From contig JALHRC010000011.1 in the NCBI GenBank assembly GCA_022841645.1, positions 1 through 41,067 of the forward strand: a DNA stretch of 41,067 nucleotides. Direction: 5' to 3'. The position numbers were made by a program, and so were the translations under genes. This document shows, piece after piece, positions 1 to 8,550 of the stretch. Within the stretch, counting starts at the first letter, position 1. Every line of letters starts with the position of its first letter. The notes beneath the pieces were generated by a model, which saw only the letters and a program-made list of their open reading frames with translations, was not told where the DNA came from and did no database searches. This stretch comes from Minisyncoccota bacterium (GTDB taxonomy: Bacteria; Patescibacteriota; Minisyncoccia; Phycocordibacterales; UBA918).

Positions 1-111
1 GAAGATTTGGATGAAATCCACGCCTTCCTTAACGACCGACCAAGGGAGTGTCTTGGGTTTAGAAGTCCACGGGAGTATTATTATGAGCACACTGTCCTAG
101 TTCGGGGGTGA
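1..111 (+). CDS. IS30-family transposase, C-terminal fragment (cut by window edge)
   Basis: The frame is open from the first base to TGA at 109-111 and gives 36 residues. They contain LNDRPRECLGFRSPREYYYE, which matches the typical C-terminal signature of IS30-family DDE transposases (LNxRPRxxLGxxTPxE). The catalytic core lies outside the window, so it cannot be said whether the element is intact. The terminal inverted repeat should lie just after the stop, in about 112-135, but its partner is not visible. The element sits at the edge of the glycan locus, a common place for insertion sequences and glycan-cluster reshuffling. Confidence 0.75.
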   Translation, partial: EDLDEIHAFLNDRPRECLGFRSPREYYYEHTVLVRG

Positions 112-135
112 CGGGAGGCGCAAAATCTACCTATT

Positions 136-164
136 ATTATAGCATAAGCTATACAAAAAAGCAA
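136..164 (-). promoter_or_regulatory. Orphan sigma70-type promoter reading leftward
   Basis: On the minus strand TTGCTT (164-159) and TATAAT (141-136) are 17 bp apart, with TATGC just before the -10 (extended -10). Layout and sequence closely resemble the promoter of the DGR target gene at 29165-29193. It fires leftward, antisense to the transposase end, and no minus-strand gene lies there. It may be left from a gene displaced by the insertion sequence. The rest of 112-237 shows no gene. Confidence 0.5.
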
Positions 165-237
165 CCGGTGCTTGACCGACTCTCCCGCTTTTGGTGTATG
201 AAAAACCTTTAAAGTATGAAAAGATGTAGTCACCGTT

Positions 238-1125
238 ATGCCCACACTCACTATTTTTGCCAATTTTAGAATCGACAGTGATGAGCGATTTCAACGGATG
301 GTCGACTCTTTCCACTCTATTGCCAACATTGGCGCGAGTGAGTGGGTAGTGAATGCCCGCGGACTTCATGCGGAAAAAACTCTCTCATTTCTCCGCGAGC
401 AGATTGGCGATAAATTAGTAACTTTCTCACTCGAAAGTCCACAAGGATGGTTTAACGACACTCGCCAGATGCTCCATAGCATCACTGGAGACTACGTACT
501 ATTCTGGCTCGAGGACCATCTCAATATTGCTCCTACTGAAGTCTATGGTGATCTTTTACAAGAAATGCACGCCGGTGGCGCAGACTACTTAGAGTATTCG
601 TGGTGGCACTCAGGCAAGCTTCTTAAGCCTTATAAGGCCATACCCAAAACCGAAGGTGCCCGATGTTCGATTTTTACACTCACTAAGCGTGATTTTAATG
701 AAATAGAGAAAGACTATAACATTTTCATAATCAGCATGGCTGGTGTATTTTCTAATTCCTTGTTCAAAAAAATCATTAACAAAACGTCACTATTCCTTCG
801 ACCGTACCCCAAACAAACGCCTTTCAATTTTGAAAAAGGTGGCGGGTGTAAAAGCTGGTTACCCATACGCATGGCGCTACCAAAGCAAGAATTATTTGCT
901 AATATCGACGATGATCACAGTGACCCGGGTTATTCACTACAGTCGCGTGGCTTATATCCCACACGAGAAAGGCGGCATCAACCAGAGCCGCCGCCTTTAA
1001 AAAGTAGAAAAATGGGATCTGTTAAAAAAATGATTCCTACACTGATCTATAAGAGACTAATAAAAGTAGTTATTTTTTACAATCGGGTCACAAATTACCT
1101 AAGAATTATACGGAGCGGTGGCTAA
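238..1125 (+). CDS. Glycosyltransferase-like protein (GT-A type, putative)
   Basis: 295 residues. The start of the protein (LTIFANFRIDS, then a stretch ending GDYVLFWLEDHL at about 84-95) looks like a GT-A nucleotide-sugar transferase, with WLEDH in place of the usual DxD metal site. A basic C-terminal tail (about 240-295) could be a peripheral membrane anchor. The predicted role is adding a sugar to a surface glycan, inferred mainly from its place at the edge of the glycan locus. It is convergent with rmlB, with 23 bp between the stops. No SD precedes the ATG. The exact family was not recognised. Confidence 0.55.
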   Translation: MPTLTIFANFRIDSDERFQRMVDSFHSIANIGASEWVVNARGLHAEKTLSFLREQIGDKLVTFSLESPQGWFNDTRQMLHSITGDYVLFWLEDHLNIAPTEVYGDLLQEMHAGGADYLEYSWWHSGKLLKPYKAIPKTEGARCSIFTLTKRDFNEIEKDYNIFIISMAGVFSNSLFKKIINKTSLFLRPYPKQTPFNFEKGGGCKSWLPIRMALPKQELFANIDDDHSDPGYSLQSRGLYPTRERRHQPEPPPLKSRKMGSVKKMIPTLIYKRLIKVVIFYNRVTNYLRIIRSGG

Positions 1126-1148
1126 ACAAAATACAGGTAGGACAAAGC

Positions 1149-2093
1149 CTAGGGCGCCTTAATTTGCTCAATAGTCTTGTCAAGACCAGAATCAAAATCA
1201 ACCAGAGGTATCCAACCTAACGATTTTATCAGCTTTTCTGACCGTAAGGCATATCTAAAGTCATGGCCTTTTCGGTCAGCTACATGGTTGATTGCGCTTT
1301 CGTCTCGGCCGGTGAGCGTCAGCAGTCGGCTGACCAGCTCCTTATTTGAAAGCTCAGTACCCCCACCGACGTTATACACCCCTCCCGAGGTTCCCTTGTT
1401 AAATACCACATCGATGGCCCGCACATGGTCCTCTACATGCAGCCAGTCACGGATATTCGAGCCATCCCCATACAGCGGAACTGATTCTCCCGCCAGCAAT
1501 TTTTTAATAAAGAGCGGTATCAGTTTCGAATCATCTTGGTGCGGGCCATAGTTATTTGAACAGCGCGTAATGACCACATTAAGTCCAAAGGTTTTGTGGT
1601 AGGAGCGCACGAGCAAGTCGGCAGCGGCCTTAGAGGCGCTGTAGGGATTATTGGGTGCAAGCGGACTATCCTCGGTAAAGGGCTCATCGGAGGGACCGAG
1701 AGAACCATACACCTCATCAGTTGATACCTGGTGAAAACGTTCCACTTTATGAGCCACCGAGCATTCAAGGAGACGCAGTGTACCTAAAACATTTGTGGTG
1801 ATGAATATTTCAGGCCCGGCAATGCTTTTATCGACATGGGTTTCGGCCGCAAAATGAATCACCCCCTGCGGTGAATAACGTTCAAAGAGCGAATGAAGCG
1901 ACTCGCCATCGCAGATATTTACCTTTTCAAACACATAGTTCGGGGCGCTCCTTACCGTAATATTGTCGGTGTTCCCTGCGTACGTTAGTGCATCGACGTT
2001 GATAAAACGAATGCGGGGGTAAAGCGGAACAAACATATTGAGGTAATTGCTCCCAATAAACCCTGCCCCGCCCGTTACCAAAATTGTCTCCAT
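1149..2093 (-). CDS. rmlB: dTDP-glucose 4,6-dehydratase
   Basis: 314 residues, an extended short-chain dehydrogenase. It converts dTDP-glucose to dTDP-4-keto-6-deoxyglucose, the second step toward dTDP-rhamnose and related deoxysugars. The NAD-binding motif GGAGFIGSNY is at 8-17, the family-specific catalytic triplet T125-D126-E127 lies in STDEVYG, and the YxxxK pair is Y151/K155. The segment NNYGPHQ and the DWLHVEDH motif are also typical. It lies 5 bp downstream of rmlA on the same strand, so both sugar-nucleotide steps are probably co-transcribed. rmlC and rmlD are not in the window, so the final sugar cannot be named. Confidence 0.93.
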   Translation of the reverse strand: METILVTGGAGFIGSNYLNMFVPLYPRIRFINVDALTYAGNTDNITVRSAPNYVFEKVNICDGESLHSLFERYSPQGVIHFAAETHVDKSIAGPEIFITTNVLGTLRLLECSVAHKVERFHQVSTDEVYGSLGPSDEPFTEDSPLAPNNPYSASKAAADLLVRSYHKTFGLNVVITRCSNNYGPHQDDSKLIPLFIKKLLAGESVPLYGDGSNIRDWLHVEDHVRAIDVVFNKGTSGGVYNVGGGTELSNKELVSRLLTLTGRDESAINHVADRKGHDFRYALRSEKLIKSLGWIPLVDFDSGLDKTIEQIKAP

Positions 2094-2098
2094 ATACC

Positions 2099-2821
2099 CT
2101 ACTGCACCTGTAGTCCACGCTGTTCCTTTGCCCGAATATACCGCGTGGCGTGATAGAGACTCTCAAACGTTCCAATATCAAACCATTTCTTCTTTAAAAA
2201 CACCGCCTTGAGAGTTCCTTCCTCGATGTATTTATTATTGACGTAGGTAATCTCATACTCTCCGCGCTTTGACATTGGCTGTCGTTTCATTTTTTGAAAA
2301 ACAGTGTTGTCGTACAAGTAAATACCCGTCACTGCGTAGTGGCTTTTAGGCTGCACTGGCTTCTCTTCAATCTCGAGAACATGGTGCTTGCGATCGATGG
2401 TCGCTACCCCGAAGCGCTCGGGATCTACAACCCGTTTGATGAATACTTTTGCACCGGTTTCAAAACTATGAATATGACGAGAAATGTCATCTTCGACAAT
2501 CCCGTCGCCCAGCCACAATAAAAAATTGTCTTTACCGATAAATTTTTTGGCTACCAAAAGACCGTGGGCAATGCCCTTTGGCTGTGGTTGCACGCCAAAG
2601 GAAATCCGGCAGCGCTTTTCGCTCTTGAATAGGGCTTTAAAGAGCGGCACGGCGGTGGGAGTACTTACAATCATTACCTCCCTTATCCCAAAATGCACCA
2701 TCTTATCAATGGCGTAGACAATTACCGGCTTATTGTAGACCGGTAACAGGTGTTTATTAACTACAGTAGTGAGTGGGCGAAGGCGCGTGCCTTCTCCTCC
2801 GGCTAGAATAACAGCTTTCAT
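2099..2821 (-). CDS. rmlA: Glucose-1-phosphate thymidylyltransferase (short form)
   Basis: 240 residues. It makes dTDP-glucose from dTTP and glucose-1-phosphate, feeding the rmlB product. The nucleotidyltransferase signature GGEGTRLRPLT is at 8-18, followed by NKHLLPVYNKPV. WLGDGIVEDD holds the metal-binding aspartate region, and EIEEKP and GEYEIT are also typical. Classical RmlA is about 290 residues; this one lacks the C-terminal part, as in shorter bacterial and archaeal homologs, so another sugar-1-phosphate nucleotidyltransferase is possible. It is divergent from the exostosin-like gene, with only 27 bp between the start codons, so the two promoters must overlap. Confidence 0.85.
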   Translation of the reverse strand: MKAVILAGGEGTRLRPLTTVVNKHLLPVYNKPVIVYAIDKMVHFGIREVMIVSTPTAVPLFKALFKSEKRCRISFGVQPQPKGIAHGLLVAKKFIGKDNFLLWLGDGIVEDDISRHIHSFETGAKVFIKRVVDPERFGVATIDRKHHVLEIEEKPVQPKSHYAVTGIYLYDNTVFQKMKRQPMSKRGEYEITYVNNKYIEEGTLKAVFLKKKWFDIGTFESLYHATRYIRAKEQRGLQVQ

Positions 2822-2835
2822 GGCGTGCGTACGTC

Positions 2836-2841
2836 TATAGT
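2836..2841 (+). promoter_or_regulatory. -10 box of a likely leaderless transcript
   Basis: TATAGT ends 7 nt before the ATG at 2849, which puts the expected +1 at or next to the start codon. This decided the choice of ATG 2849 over the upstream GTG at 2825, which lies on the far side of the -10. Confidence 0.45.
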
Positions 2842-2848
2842 CGAATAC

Positions 2849-3778
2849 ATGATACCATATAAATATTATCGTGCTTTTATGCTTGGAAAACCCGCTGTCA
2901 CCGACACCCTGTTTCGGGTATACCGCATCATCGGACGTACCCTGATTAAATACTCCCGCAATCCCCGCCCGACGAGCGACCCCTTTGTGACTGGAGACGG
3001 TTTCCGTGCTTTAGGTGACCACCGCTACGACAATCTCAGCACGCACATTGATCCGGCCGCTGTAAAAGAAGGGCAGATCGTTTTTGTCGGTGACAGCCGT
3101 ATCGAAGAATTTGTGGAGAAGATACACCCGGCCATTAACCATCCTTACATACTTATTACCCACAACGGCGACGCCACAGTAAGTAAAGAGCTATTTGAAA
3201 AGGTAGCGTCAAAAATCGTTCGTTGGTACGGCATCAATGTGACGTGGGATGATCCAAAAATCGTTCCCCTTCCCCTCGGAGTTGAGAATCAGCATTACTA
3301 TATCTGCGGTATACCGGCAGTATTCCGGTGGGTTATGAACCGGCCCGTGCCAAAGAAAAACAAGATATTTTACGCCTTCACCGTTGCCACCAACCCAGCA
3401 GAACGCGGGCCAGCCCTTGCTGTCATAAAATCCCACCAGGAAGGCGAGACTCTGACCCGGTGGCACAACTTTTTTTCATATTTACAAGTTCTAAATGAGT
3501 ACAAAATGGTACTCTCACCCCCTGGCTCATCTACCGAAGGACACCGAACCTGGGATACGCTATATCTTGGTGGCGTACCGATCGTAAAAAGCTGCATCAC
3601 CACCAGGTACTTTAAACGCATCGGGCTACCTCTCCATGTAGTGGACGACTGGAACGAGTTGCTGTCGCTCGATGCGGCATCGATTGCTGAGACCTTTATC
3701 ACAATACAGAATAACTGCGACAAAACACCACTTACCATGGAGTACTGGCGCACTAAAATTAAGGATGCGGCTCCATGA
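2849..3778 (+). CDS. Exostosin-like glycosyltransferase
   Basis: 309 residues from the ATG at 2849; a GTG at 2825 would add 8 residues but precedes the -10 box. The C-terminal signature LSPPGSSTEGHRTWDTLYLG (about 222-241), followed by GVPIV, is characteristic of exostosin/GT47-like transferases, where the conserved Glu and Arg contact the nucleotide sugar. The segment around 78-84 (VFVGDSR) fits the N-terminal half of the fold. The predicted role is a glycosyltransfer step in the surface glycan; donor and acceptor are unknown. Its TGA stop overlaps the ATG of the next gene (ATGA), indicating translational coupling. Confidence 0.7.
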   Translation: MIPYKYYRAFMLGKPAVTDTLFRVYRIIGRTLIKYSRNPRPTSDPFVTGDGFRALGDHRYDNLSTHIDPAAVKEGQIVFVGDSRIEEFVEKIHPAINHPYILITHNGDATVSKELFEKVASKIVRWYGINVTWDDPKIVPLPLGVENQHYYICGIPAVFRWVMNRPVPKKNKIFYAFTVATNPAERGPALAVIKSHQEGETLTRWHNFFSYLQVLNEYKMVLSPPGSSTEGHRTWDTLYLGGVPIVKSCITTRYFKRIGLPLHVVDDWNELLSLDAASIAETFITIQNNCDKTPLTMEYWRTKIKDAAP

Positions 3779-4734
3779 GCAAGCGCGCGCTCATTACTGG
3801 CATTACTGGCCAAGACGGCAGCTACTTGGCCCATCTTTTGCTTACCAAGGGGTACGAGGTTTTTGGCATTGTGCGCAAGAAACACGCAGCTCATGGAGGA
3901 CTTGACCGTCTCCACATTACAGACCGTGTTCGGCTTATTGAGCGTGACCTCACAGATTTAGGCGGCCTCAACGAAGCAATGCGAGAGATTCTGCCACACG
4001 AAATCTACCATTTTGCAGCCCAAAGTTCGGTACAGCACTCACATGAACATCCCTACGAAACACTACACTTTAACGTTTCTTCTTCCGCTGCTTTGATGGA
4101 GGCAACTCACAACATACACCCTACAGCAAAGTTACTGTTTGCTTCCTCGTCAGAAATCTATGCCGCTACTCCCTCGCCCATAACGCTAGCCTCTGCCTAT
4201 GGGCAAACAAGCCCCTACGGGATATCTAAACTTACCTCTCAACTGAGCTTAGAACACTACCGGAGTCACCACGGTGCGTTTTTTGTAAGCGCGGTACTCT
4301 TTCCTCACGAGTCCGTACTACGAGACAATCGCTCTTTCATTAAACGAACAATTAGCACGGCTCGCCGTATCGCCAACGGAAGTAAAGAAATTATCGAGGT
4401 AAAAAACCCTAGCAATCAGCGAGACTACGGGTACGCCCCTAGCTACGTCGAGGCGTGCTTCCTTGCTTTGCAGACTGACACACCACGTGACTACATAGTG
4501 TGCTCAGGACGTTCAATTTCCTTACAAGAAATCATTACCTATGTGGTTGATGCTTTCAATCTCCCGCCGACCGTAATACAGAGTGAGGAATCCACTTCCC
4601 CTTACTTTGGGCCAAGAGTGGTCGTGGGTGATCCGACCGAAACTAAAAGAGCACTGTCGTGGACATACGACAAGAGTTTTTATGATGTTCTTGACGAAAT
4701 GATAGCCTTTGAAATCGCCACCGCCCCATCATGA
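3775..4734 (+). CDS. NAD-dependent sugar-nucleotide dehydratase/epimerase, GDP-mannose 4,6-dehydratase-like
   Basis: 319 residues. The N-terminus GITGQDGSYLA (9-19) is the hallmark of GDP-mannose 4,6-dehydratase (Gmd), followed by FASSSEIYA (catalytic Ser and Glu region, about 122-130), Y148/K152 (SPYGISK) and RDYGYAPSYVEA. Gmd makes GDP-4-keto-6-deoxymannose, precursor of GDP-fucose, GDP-rhamnose and perosamine. The GT11 fucosyltransferase-like gene at 15349 fits a 6-deoxyhexose in the glycan. The protein is about 40-50 residues shorter than typical Gmd, so a related 4,6-dehydratase or reductase (RMD-like) is possible. It overlaps both neighbours by 4 nt. Confidence 0.75.
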   Translation: MSKRALITGITGQDGSYLAHLLLTKGYEVFGIVRKKHAAHGGLDRLHITDRVRLIERDLTDLGGLNEAMREILPHEIYHFAAQSSVQHSHEHPYETLHFNVSSSAALMEATHNIHPTAKLLFASSSEIYAATPSPITLASAYGQTSPYGISKLTSQLSLEHYRSHHGAFFVSAVLFPHESVLRDNRSFIKRTISTARRIANGSKEIIEVKNPSNQRDYGYAPSYVEACFLALQTDTPRDYIVCSGRSISLQEIITYVVDAFNLPPTVIQSEESTSPYFGPRVVVGDPTETKRALSWTYDKSFYDVLDEMIAFEIATAPS

Positions 4735-5915
4735 AAACAAATCTATCGATTATCATACCCTGCTACAACTGTGCCGGTACCCTCAAAGAAGCCGTCGACT
4801 CTTGCTATAGGCAAGGACTGGCCGACGATGCGTTTGAGGTTATCATGGTAGACGACGGCTCACACGACGAGACACGTTCGGTGATGGAAGCGCTAAGAGC
4901 CGAGCACGCCAATATTCGCCTGCTCTTTCACAGTGAAAATAGAGGAGGTGGAGCTGCTCGCAATACGGGTATTAAAGAAGCCCGGGGTGAGATTATGTAT
5001 TGTCTGGATAGCGACAACTTTTTTGCCCCGCAATCAGTGCCAGACATGCTAGTACAACTGGAAACTTCAGGTATGGATGGGGTGGCCTTTTACGAACGTC
5101 GGTTTTTTACCGGTGCCAATACGCGGCGATACCACTCGCATTACAACGCACTTCGACCAGATTCGTTTAGACTCTTTGATATTTTTAACAACAGCAAGAC
5201 CTTGCTCGACAACTTCTTTTATACCAAAGCAGCCTATCAAAAAACCGGTGGCTATCCTGAGCATCATGGTTTTGACACTCAATGCTTTGAGGTGCGCTTT
5301 CTGGCTGCCGGAAATACGTTAGCAGCTGTACCAAACAGTGTCTTTTGGCATCGCCAAGCGGGAACAAACAAATCTTACTTTGTGCGGGTATATGAATCAG
5401 GTGAGTTTTCGCTCAACCTTTACTACATCCTCGAAGACATCTTTCACTTACTAAGCCCAAGGGTCAGAGAAAAAGTGCTTGCCTATGACGTCTTTCGACT
5501 GACAAAAATGGGGCAAGAAAATCTTATCGGCATGTTGCAGGCCATGTACGCTACGCAAGAGAAGGACTTTTTTATTGCCGACTACGAACGCTACCTCATT
5601 CCGAACGGTCGAACTGCCTTTCTAAACGACCACCCCCATGACCAATTTGTTAAAGCACTCCACTATTACAGCAGCGGTCAATATAAGGAAGCAAATTCGT
5701 TGTTCTTGGACTATCTCCATAGCCACGGCGGTACACCCTTACTATACTTCAACTGTCTCCGTTGTGCCGTCGGAGCAAGCGGCACCGAGAAGGCCACTAT
5801 AGAAAAAATCGCACTACAAGCAGGACGTGAGTTTTCTCCACAGCCACAACACCTCGATTTGAGCGCCCGAGTGACCACCAGAATTATTAATAAACTTCGC
5901 TCCTTTCTATCATGA
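4731..5915 (+). CDS. Family 2 glycosyltransferase with C-terminal extension
   Basis: 394 residues. The GT2 (GT-A) core covers about 1-230: LSIIIPCYNCAGTL (5-18), VDDGSHDET (about 41-49), GGGAARNTG and the DxD-like CLDSDN. The region from 230 to 394 is helical and not part of the core; it contains FVKALHYYSSGQYKEANSLF, which resembles one TPR-like hairpin and may bind a partner. There is no membrane segment, so it should act at the cytoplasmic face. It starts inside the stop of the gmd-like gene and its TGA overlaps the next ATG. A similar GT2 lies at 14432. Confidence 0.88.
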   Translation: MKTNLSIIIPCYNCAGTLKEAVDSCYRQGLADDAFEVIMVDDGSHDETRSVMEALRAEHANIRLLFHSENRGGGAARNTGIKEARGEIMYCLDSDNFFAPQSVPDMLVQLETSGMDGVAFYERRFFTGANTRRYHSHYNALRPDSFRLFDIFNNSKTLLDNFFYTKAAYQKTGGYPEHHGFDTQCFEVRFLAAGNTLAAVPNSVFWHRQAGTNKSYFVRVYESGEFSLNLYYILEDIFHLLSPRVREKVLAYDVFRLTKMGQENLIGMLQAMYATQEKDFFIADYERYLIPNGRTAFLNDHPHDQFVKALHYYSSGQYKEANSLFLDYLHSHGGTPLLYFNCLRCAVGASGTEKATIEKIALQAGREFSPQPQHLDLSARVTTRIINKLRSFLS

Positions 5916-6694
5916 TTAAAGAATCGACAAAAAAAGTAATCCGACGTATTCCGGGTGCGGTGAGACTCTACATGCTCTCGCGTAAAATTCGGGCTATTCC
6001 GTGGCTAGTTCGGGATTACATCCGCTATAAAGAACTGGCCGCAAAAACTAAGGACACCAGATTTTCTGTAAAACTATCCGATGCCCAGCCAATCTTAATT
6101 GATAAAACGGTAACGACACAATTTGAACCACATTACGTCTACCACCCGGCATGGGCAGCTCGTATCGTGGCGAACAATCGCCCAACCAAGCACGTAGACG
6201 TCTCATCAATTCTGCAATTCAGTACCATCGTCTCAGCCTTTGTGCCAGTTGAATTTTACGACTACCGCCCGGCTACATTAGCGCTTCCAAATTTTACGTC
6301 ACAGCATGCGGACCTAACGCAGCTCCCTTTTGAAGACAACTCCATCACGTCGCTATCGTGTATGCATACCGTTGAACACATCGGCCTTGGTCGCTACGGT
6401 GATCCGATTGATCCGGAAGGCGACATCAAGGCCGGCAGAGAACTGGCCCGCGTTCTAGCACCCGGCGGGGCTCTCATATTTGTCACTCCGGTCGGCCAGC
6501 CAAAAATTGCTTTCAACGCGCATCGCATCTATTCGTACGAACACGTACTCGCTCTCTTCCCCACCCTCACCTTAAAGGAATTTTCGCTGGTCCCCGATAA
6601 CTACCGCGAGGTAGGGTTTGTAGAGAACGCGGACCCACAGTTGGTTAAGGACCAGGAGTGGGGATGTGGGTGCTTCTACTTCACTAAAGCATAG
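5912..6694 (+). CDS. DUF268-family protein, copy A (methyltransferase-like)
   Basis: 260 residues. The motif CMHTVEHIGLGRYGDPID (about 150-167), followed by RVLAPGG and FVTPVG, matches the DUF268 family, which has a Rossmann, methyltransferase-like C-terminal half. No biochemical function is firmly known; a role in modifying a glycan or lipid carrier is inferred from context. The N-terminal 50 residues are basic and hydrophobic (RRIPGAVRLYMLSRKIRAIP) and may associate with the membrane. A clear paralog lies at 11869, sharing long identical stretches from about residue 70 to the C-terminus. It overlaps the upstream GT2 by 4 nt. Confidence 0.75.
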   Translation: MIKESTKKVIRRIPGAVRLYMLSRKIRAIPWLVRDYIRYKELAAKTKDTRFSVKLSDAQPILIDKTVTTQFEPHYVYHPAWAARIVANNRPTKHVDVSSILQFSTIVSAFVPVEFYDYRPATLALPNFTSQHADLTQLPFEDNSITSLSCMHTVEHIGLGRYGDPIDPEGDIKAGRELARVLAPGGALIFVTPVGQPKIAFNAHRIYSYEHVLALFPTLTLKEFSLVPDNYREVGFVENADPQLVKDQEWGCGCFYFTKA

Positions 6695-6697
6695 TGC

Positions 6698-8506
6698 ATG
6701 TGCGGGATTTTTGGTTATCAGATACAGAATGACGCTGCTCTAGCGAGGAGCTTTTTTATTGACCTCGCGCACCGCGGTCCAGACGCGCAGGCTACTACCC
6801 AAGTAGACGAGTGGACACTGGGCCACCTGCGCCTCTCCATCATCGAAACCAGCAGTGCCAGCAATCAACCATTTCTGAAAGACGGTAATTGGATAATTTT
6901 CAACGGGGAAATTTATAACTACCTCGAACTTAAAGAAACATATCTTAAGAATACTCCCTTGCGCACTGCCTCCGATACCGAGGTGCTTCTCACGCTCCTT
7001 AACCAGGAAGGTCTTGCTTGTCTTAACAAGCTCAACGGTATGTTTGCCTTTGCGTGGTACAACGCTGCAGAAAAAAATCTCTACCTGGTGCGCGACCGCT
7101 TTGGGGTAAAACCGCTCTACTATACCCACGACAAACAGGGCTTTGCTTTTGCCTCAGAAATGCGACCACTTACTCGCCTCGCGCGTAACGTCGAATTTGA
7201 CGAAGAGGTAATGTCTGCCTTCTTTAAAGATACCGCCACCGATTTTGATGAACGAAGTGGCATCAAGCATATTCTGCAAGTAAAACCCGGTCACTTCTTG
7301 ACAGTGACAGAGAGTGGAGTACCAACCGAGCACCGCTGGTACCACGATCGCGACTACGCCTTTGACACCAGCATCTTTGCTAGCAAAGAACGCACTCTCG
7401 CGGCGTTTGAGGACCTACTCACCGACTCCCTCGCACTACGGCACCGCGCGGACGTTCCAATTTGTATCACTTTAAGCGGTGGCCTTGACTCGACCACCCT
7501 CTACGTCCTCGCTAAAGAAAAATTGCAATCAAAGATTCAGCCCTTTATTTTTGCTCATCCCGGCAGTGCCACCGATGAAAGTATGCGCGCTATCGCACTG
7601 GCAAAAAAATACGGGGACAGCCCCATCGTGGTGACGAGCGAGCCTGGTCAAGAACTAGAGCGACTTACCGCAGCCCTCCGCTACCTTGAATACCCGATCT
7701 GGAACCCATCGGCAGTGGCGTATCTCGACATGTACAAAGCTATCAAAAGCCACGGCTATACGGTCGTTATCGAGGGTCATGGTAGTGACGAACAGCTCGG
7801 CGGCTATCCGTACATGCTTGAAGCGGCTTGGAAGCAAGCACTCCTACGAGGAAACTTCCGCTTCGCCCGTACGCTCTATCGGACGTGGCAACAGACACAA
7901 AATCCCGCCCTCGGTACGCTGCCAGAGCAACCGAGCGAACTATTCGGCATGACCAAAGGATTGTTGCGGGCACTTCTCAAAGCACTCCTCTCACCGCGTA
8001 AATGGAAGTACTGTTCATTTGACGCCTTGGTGCGCGAGAGCTTCGATTACAAAATCCTTCCGATTGTGCTACGCACCTTTGATCGTCTCCCCATGGCCGC
8101 CTCGCTCGAAGCACGCTGCCCCTTTATGGACTACCGGGTAGTAGAATTTATTCGAACTCTTCCCCTTGAATACAAAGTAAACGAGATCGGGAGTAAAGCC
8201 ATCCTGCGCGAAATCCTTAAAAAATATGGCCACGCAGATATTTACCAAAACCGCACCAAAATGGGATTTGCGTCAGATATTCCAGTGCTCATAAACGAAC
8301 CCCAGGTCAGGGCGGCACTACGCCAAGCTGTGAACGACTTCGACTTCCCGCACTTCGCTCGCGAAAAAGCCCTGGCGAGCGAGCGCCTCAAAAAAACCAC
8401 CCTCACGTGGGATGACATAGCACCCATCTGGAAAGTAGCGGCCTTCCCACTTTTAAAGAACAGCTACGCCTCTACAAAAACCGCCTCAGGTAAAGGGAGG
8501 GAGTAG
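6698..8506 (+). CDS. asnB: Asparagine synthase (glutamine-hydrolysing)
   Basis: 602 residues. The glutaminase domain begins with the nucleophile Cys2 (MCGIFGY), with HRGPDA, FNGEIYNY and VRDRFGVKPLYY following. The synthetase domain has the PP-loop SGGLDS at 260-265 and GHGSDEQLGGYP. All key catalytic residues seen are intact, so it should make an amide from a carboxylate using glutamine and ATP. In glycan clusters such enzymes often amidate a sugar acid rather than serve asparagine supply, and the location favours that. The gap to the upstream DUF268 gene is 3 bp. No SD is present. Confidence 0.9.
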   Translation: MCGIFGYQIQNDAALARSFFIDLAHRGPDAQATTQVDEWTLGHLRLSIIETSSASNQPFLKDGNWIIFNGEIYNYLELKETYLKNTPLRTASDTEVLLTLLNQEGLACLNKLNGMFAFAWYNAAEKNLYLVRDRFGVKPLYYTHDKQGFAFASEMRPLTRLARNVEFDEEVMSAFFKDTATDFDERSGIKHILQVKPGHFLTVTESGVPTEHRWYHDRDYAFDTSIFASKERTLAAFEDLLTDSLALRHRADVPICITLSGGLDSTTLYVLAKEKLQSKIQPFIFAHPGSATDESMRAIALAKKYGDSPIVVTSEPGQELERLTAALRYLEYPIWNPSAVAYLDMYKAIKSHGYTVVIEGHGSDEQLGGYPYMLEAAWKQALLRGNFRFARTLYRTWQQTQNPALGTLPEQPSELFGMTKGLLRALLKALLSPRKWKYCSFDALVRESFDYKILPIVLRTFDRLPMAASLEARCPFMDYRVVEFIRTLPLEYKVNEIGSKAILREILKKYGHADIYQNRTKMGFASDIPVLINEPQVRAALRQAVNDFDFPHFAREKALASERLKKTTLTWDDIAPIWKVAAFPLLKNSYASTKTASGKGRE

Positions 8507-8509
8507 CTG

Positions 8510-8515
8510 TATAAT
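8510..8515 (+). promoter_or_regulatory. Putative internal -10 (TATAAT)
   Basis: A perfect TATAAT lies just after the asnB stop and 35 nt before the ATG of the FkbM gene, which would give a 5' leader of about 29 nt. No convincing -35 was found. It sits in one of the few intergenic gaps in the operon, so it may be an internal promoter. Confidence 0.35.
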
Positions 8516-8550
8516 GTGCCGGTCACGCCGCTGCTGTAATTCTTACATTC

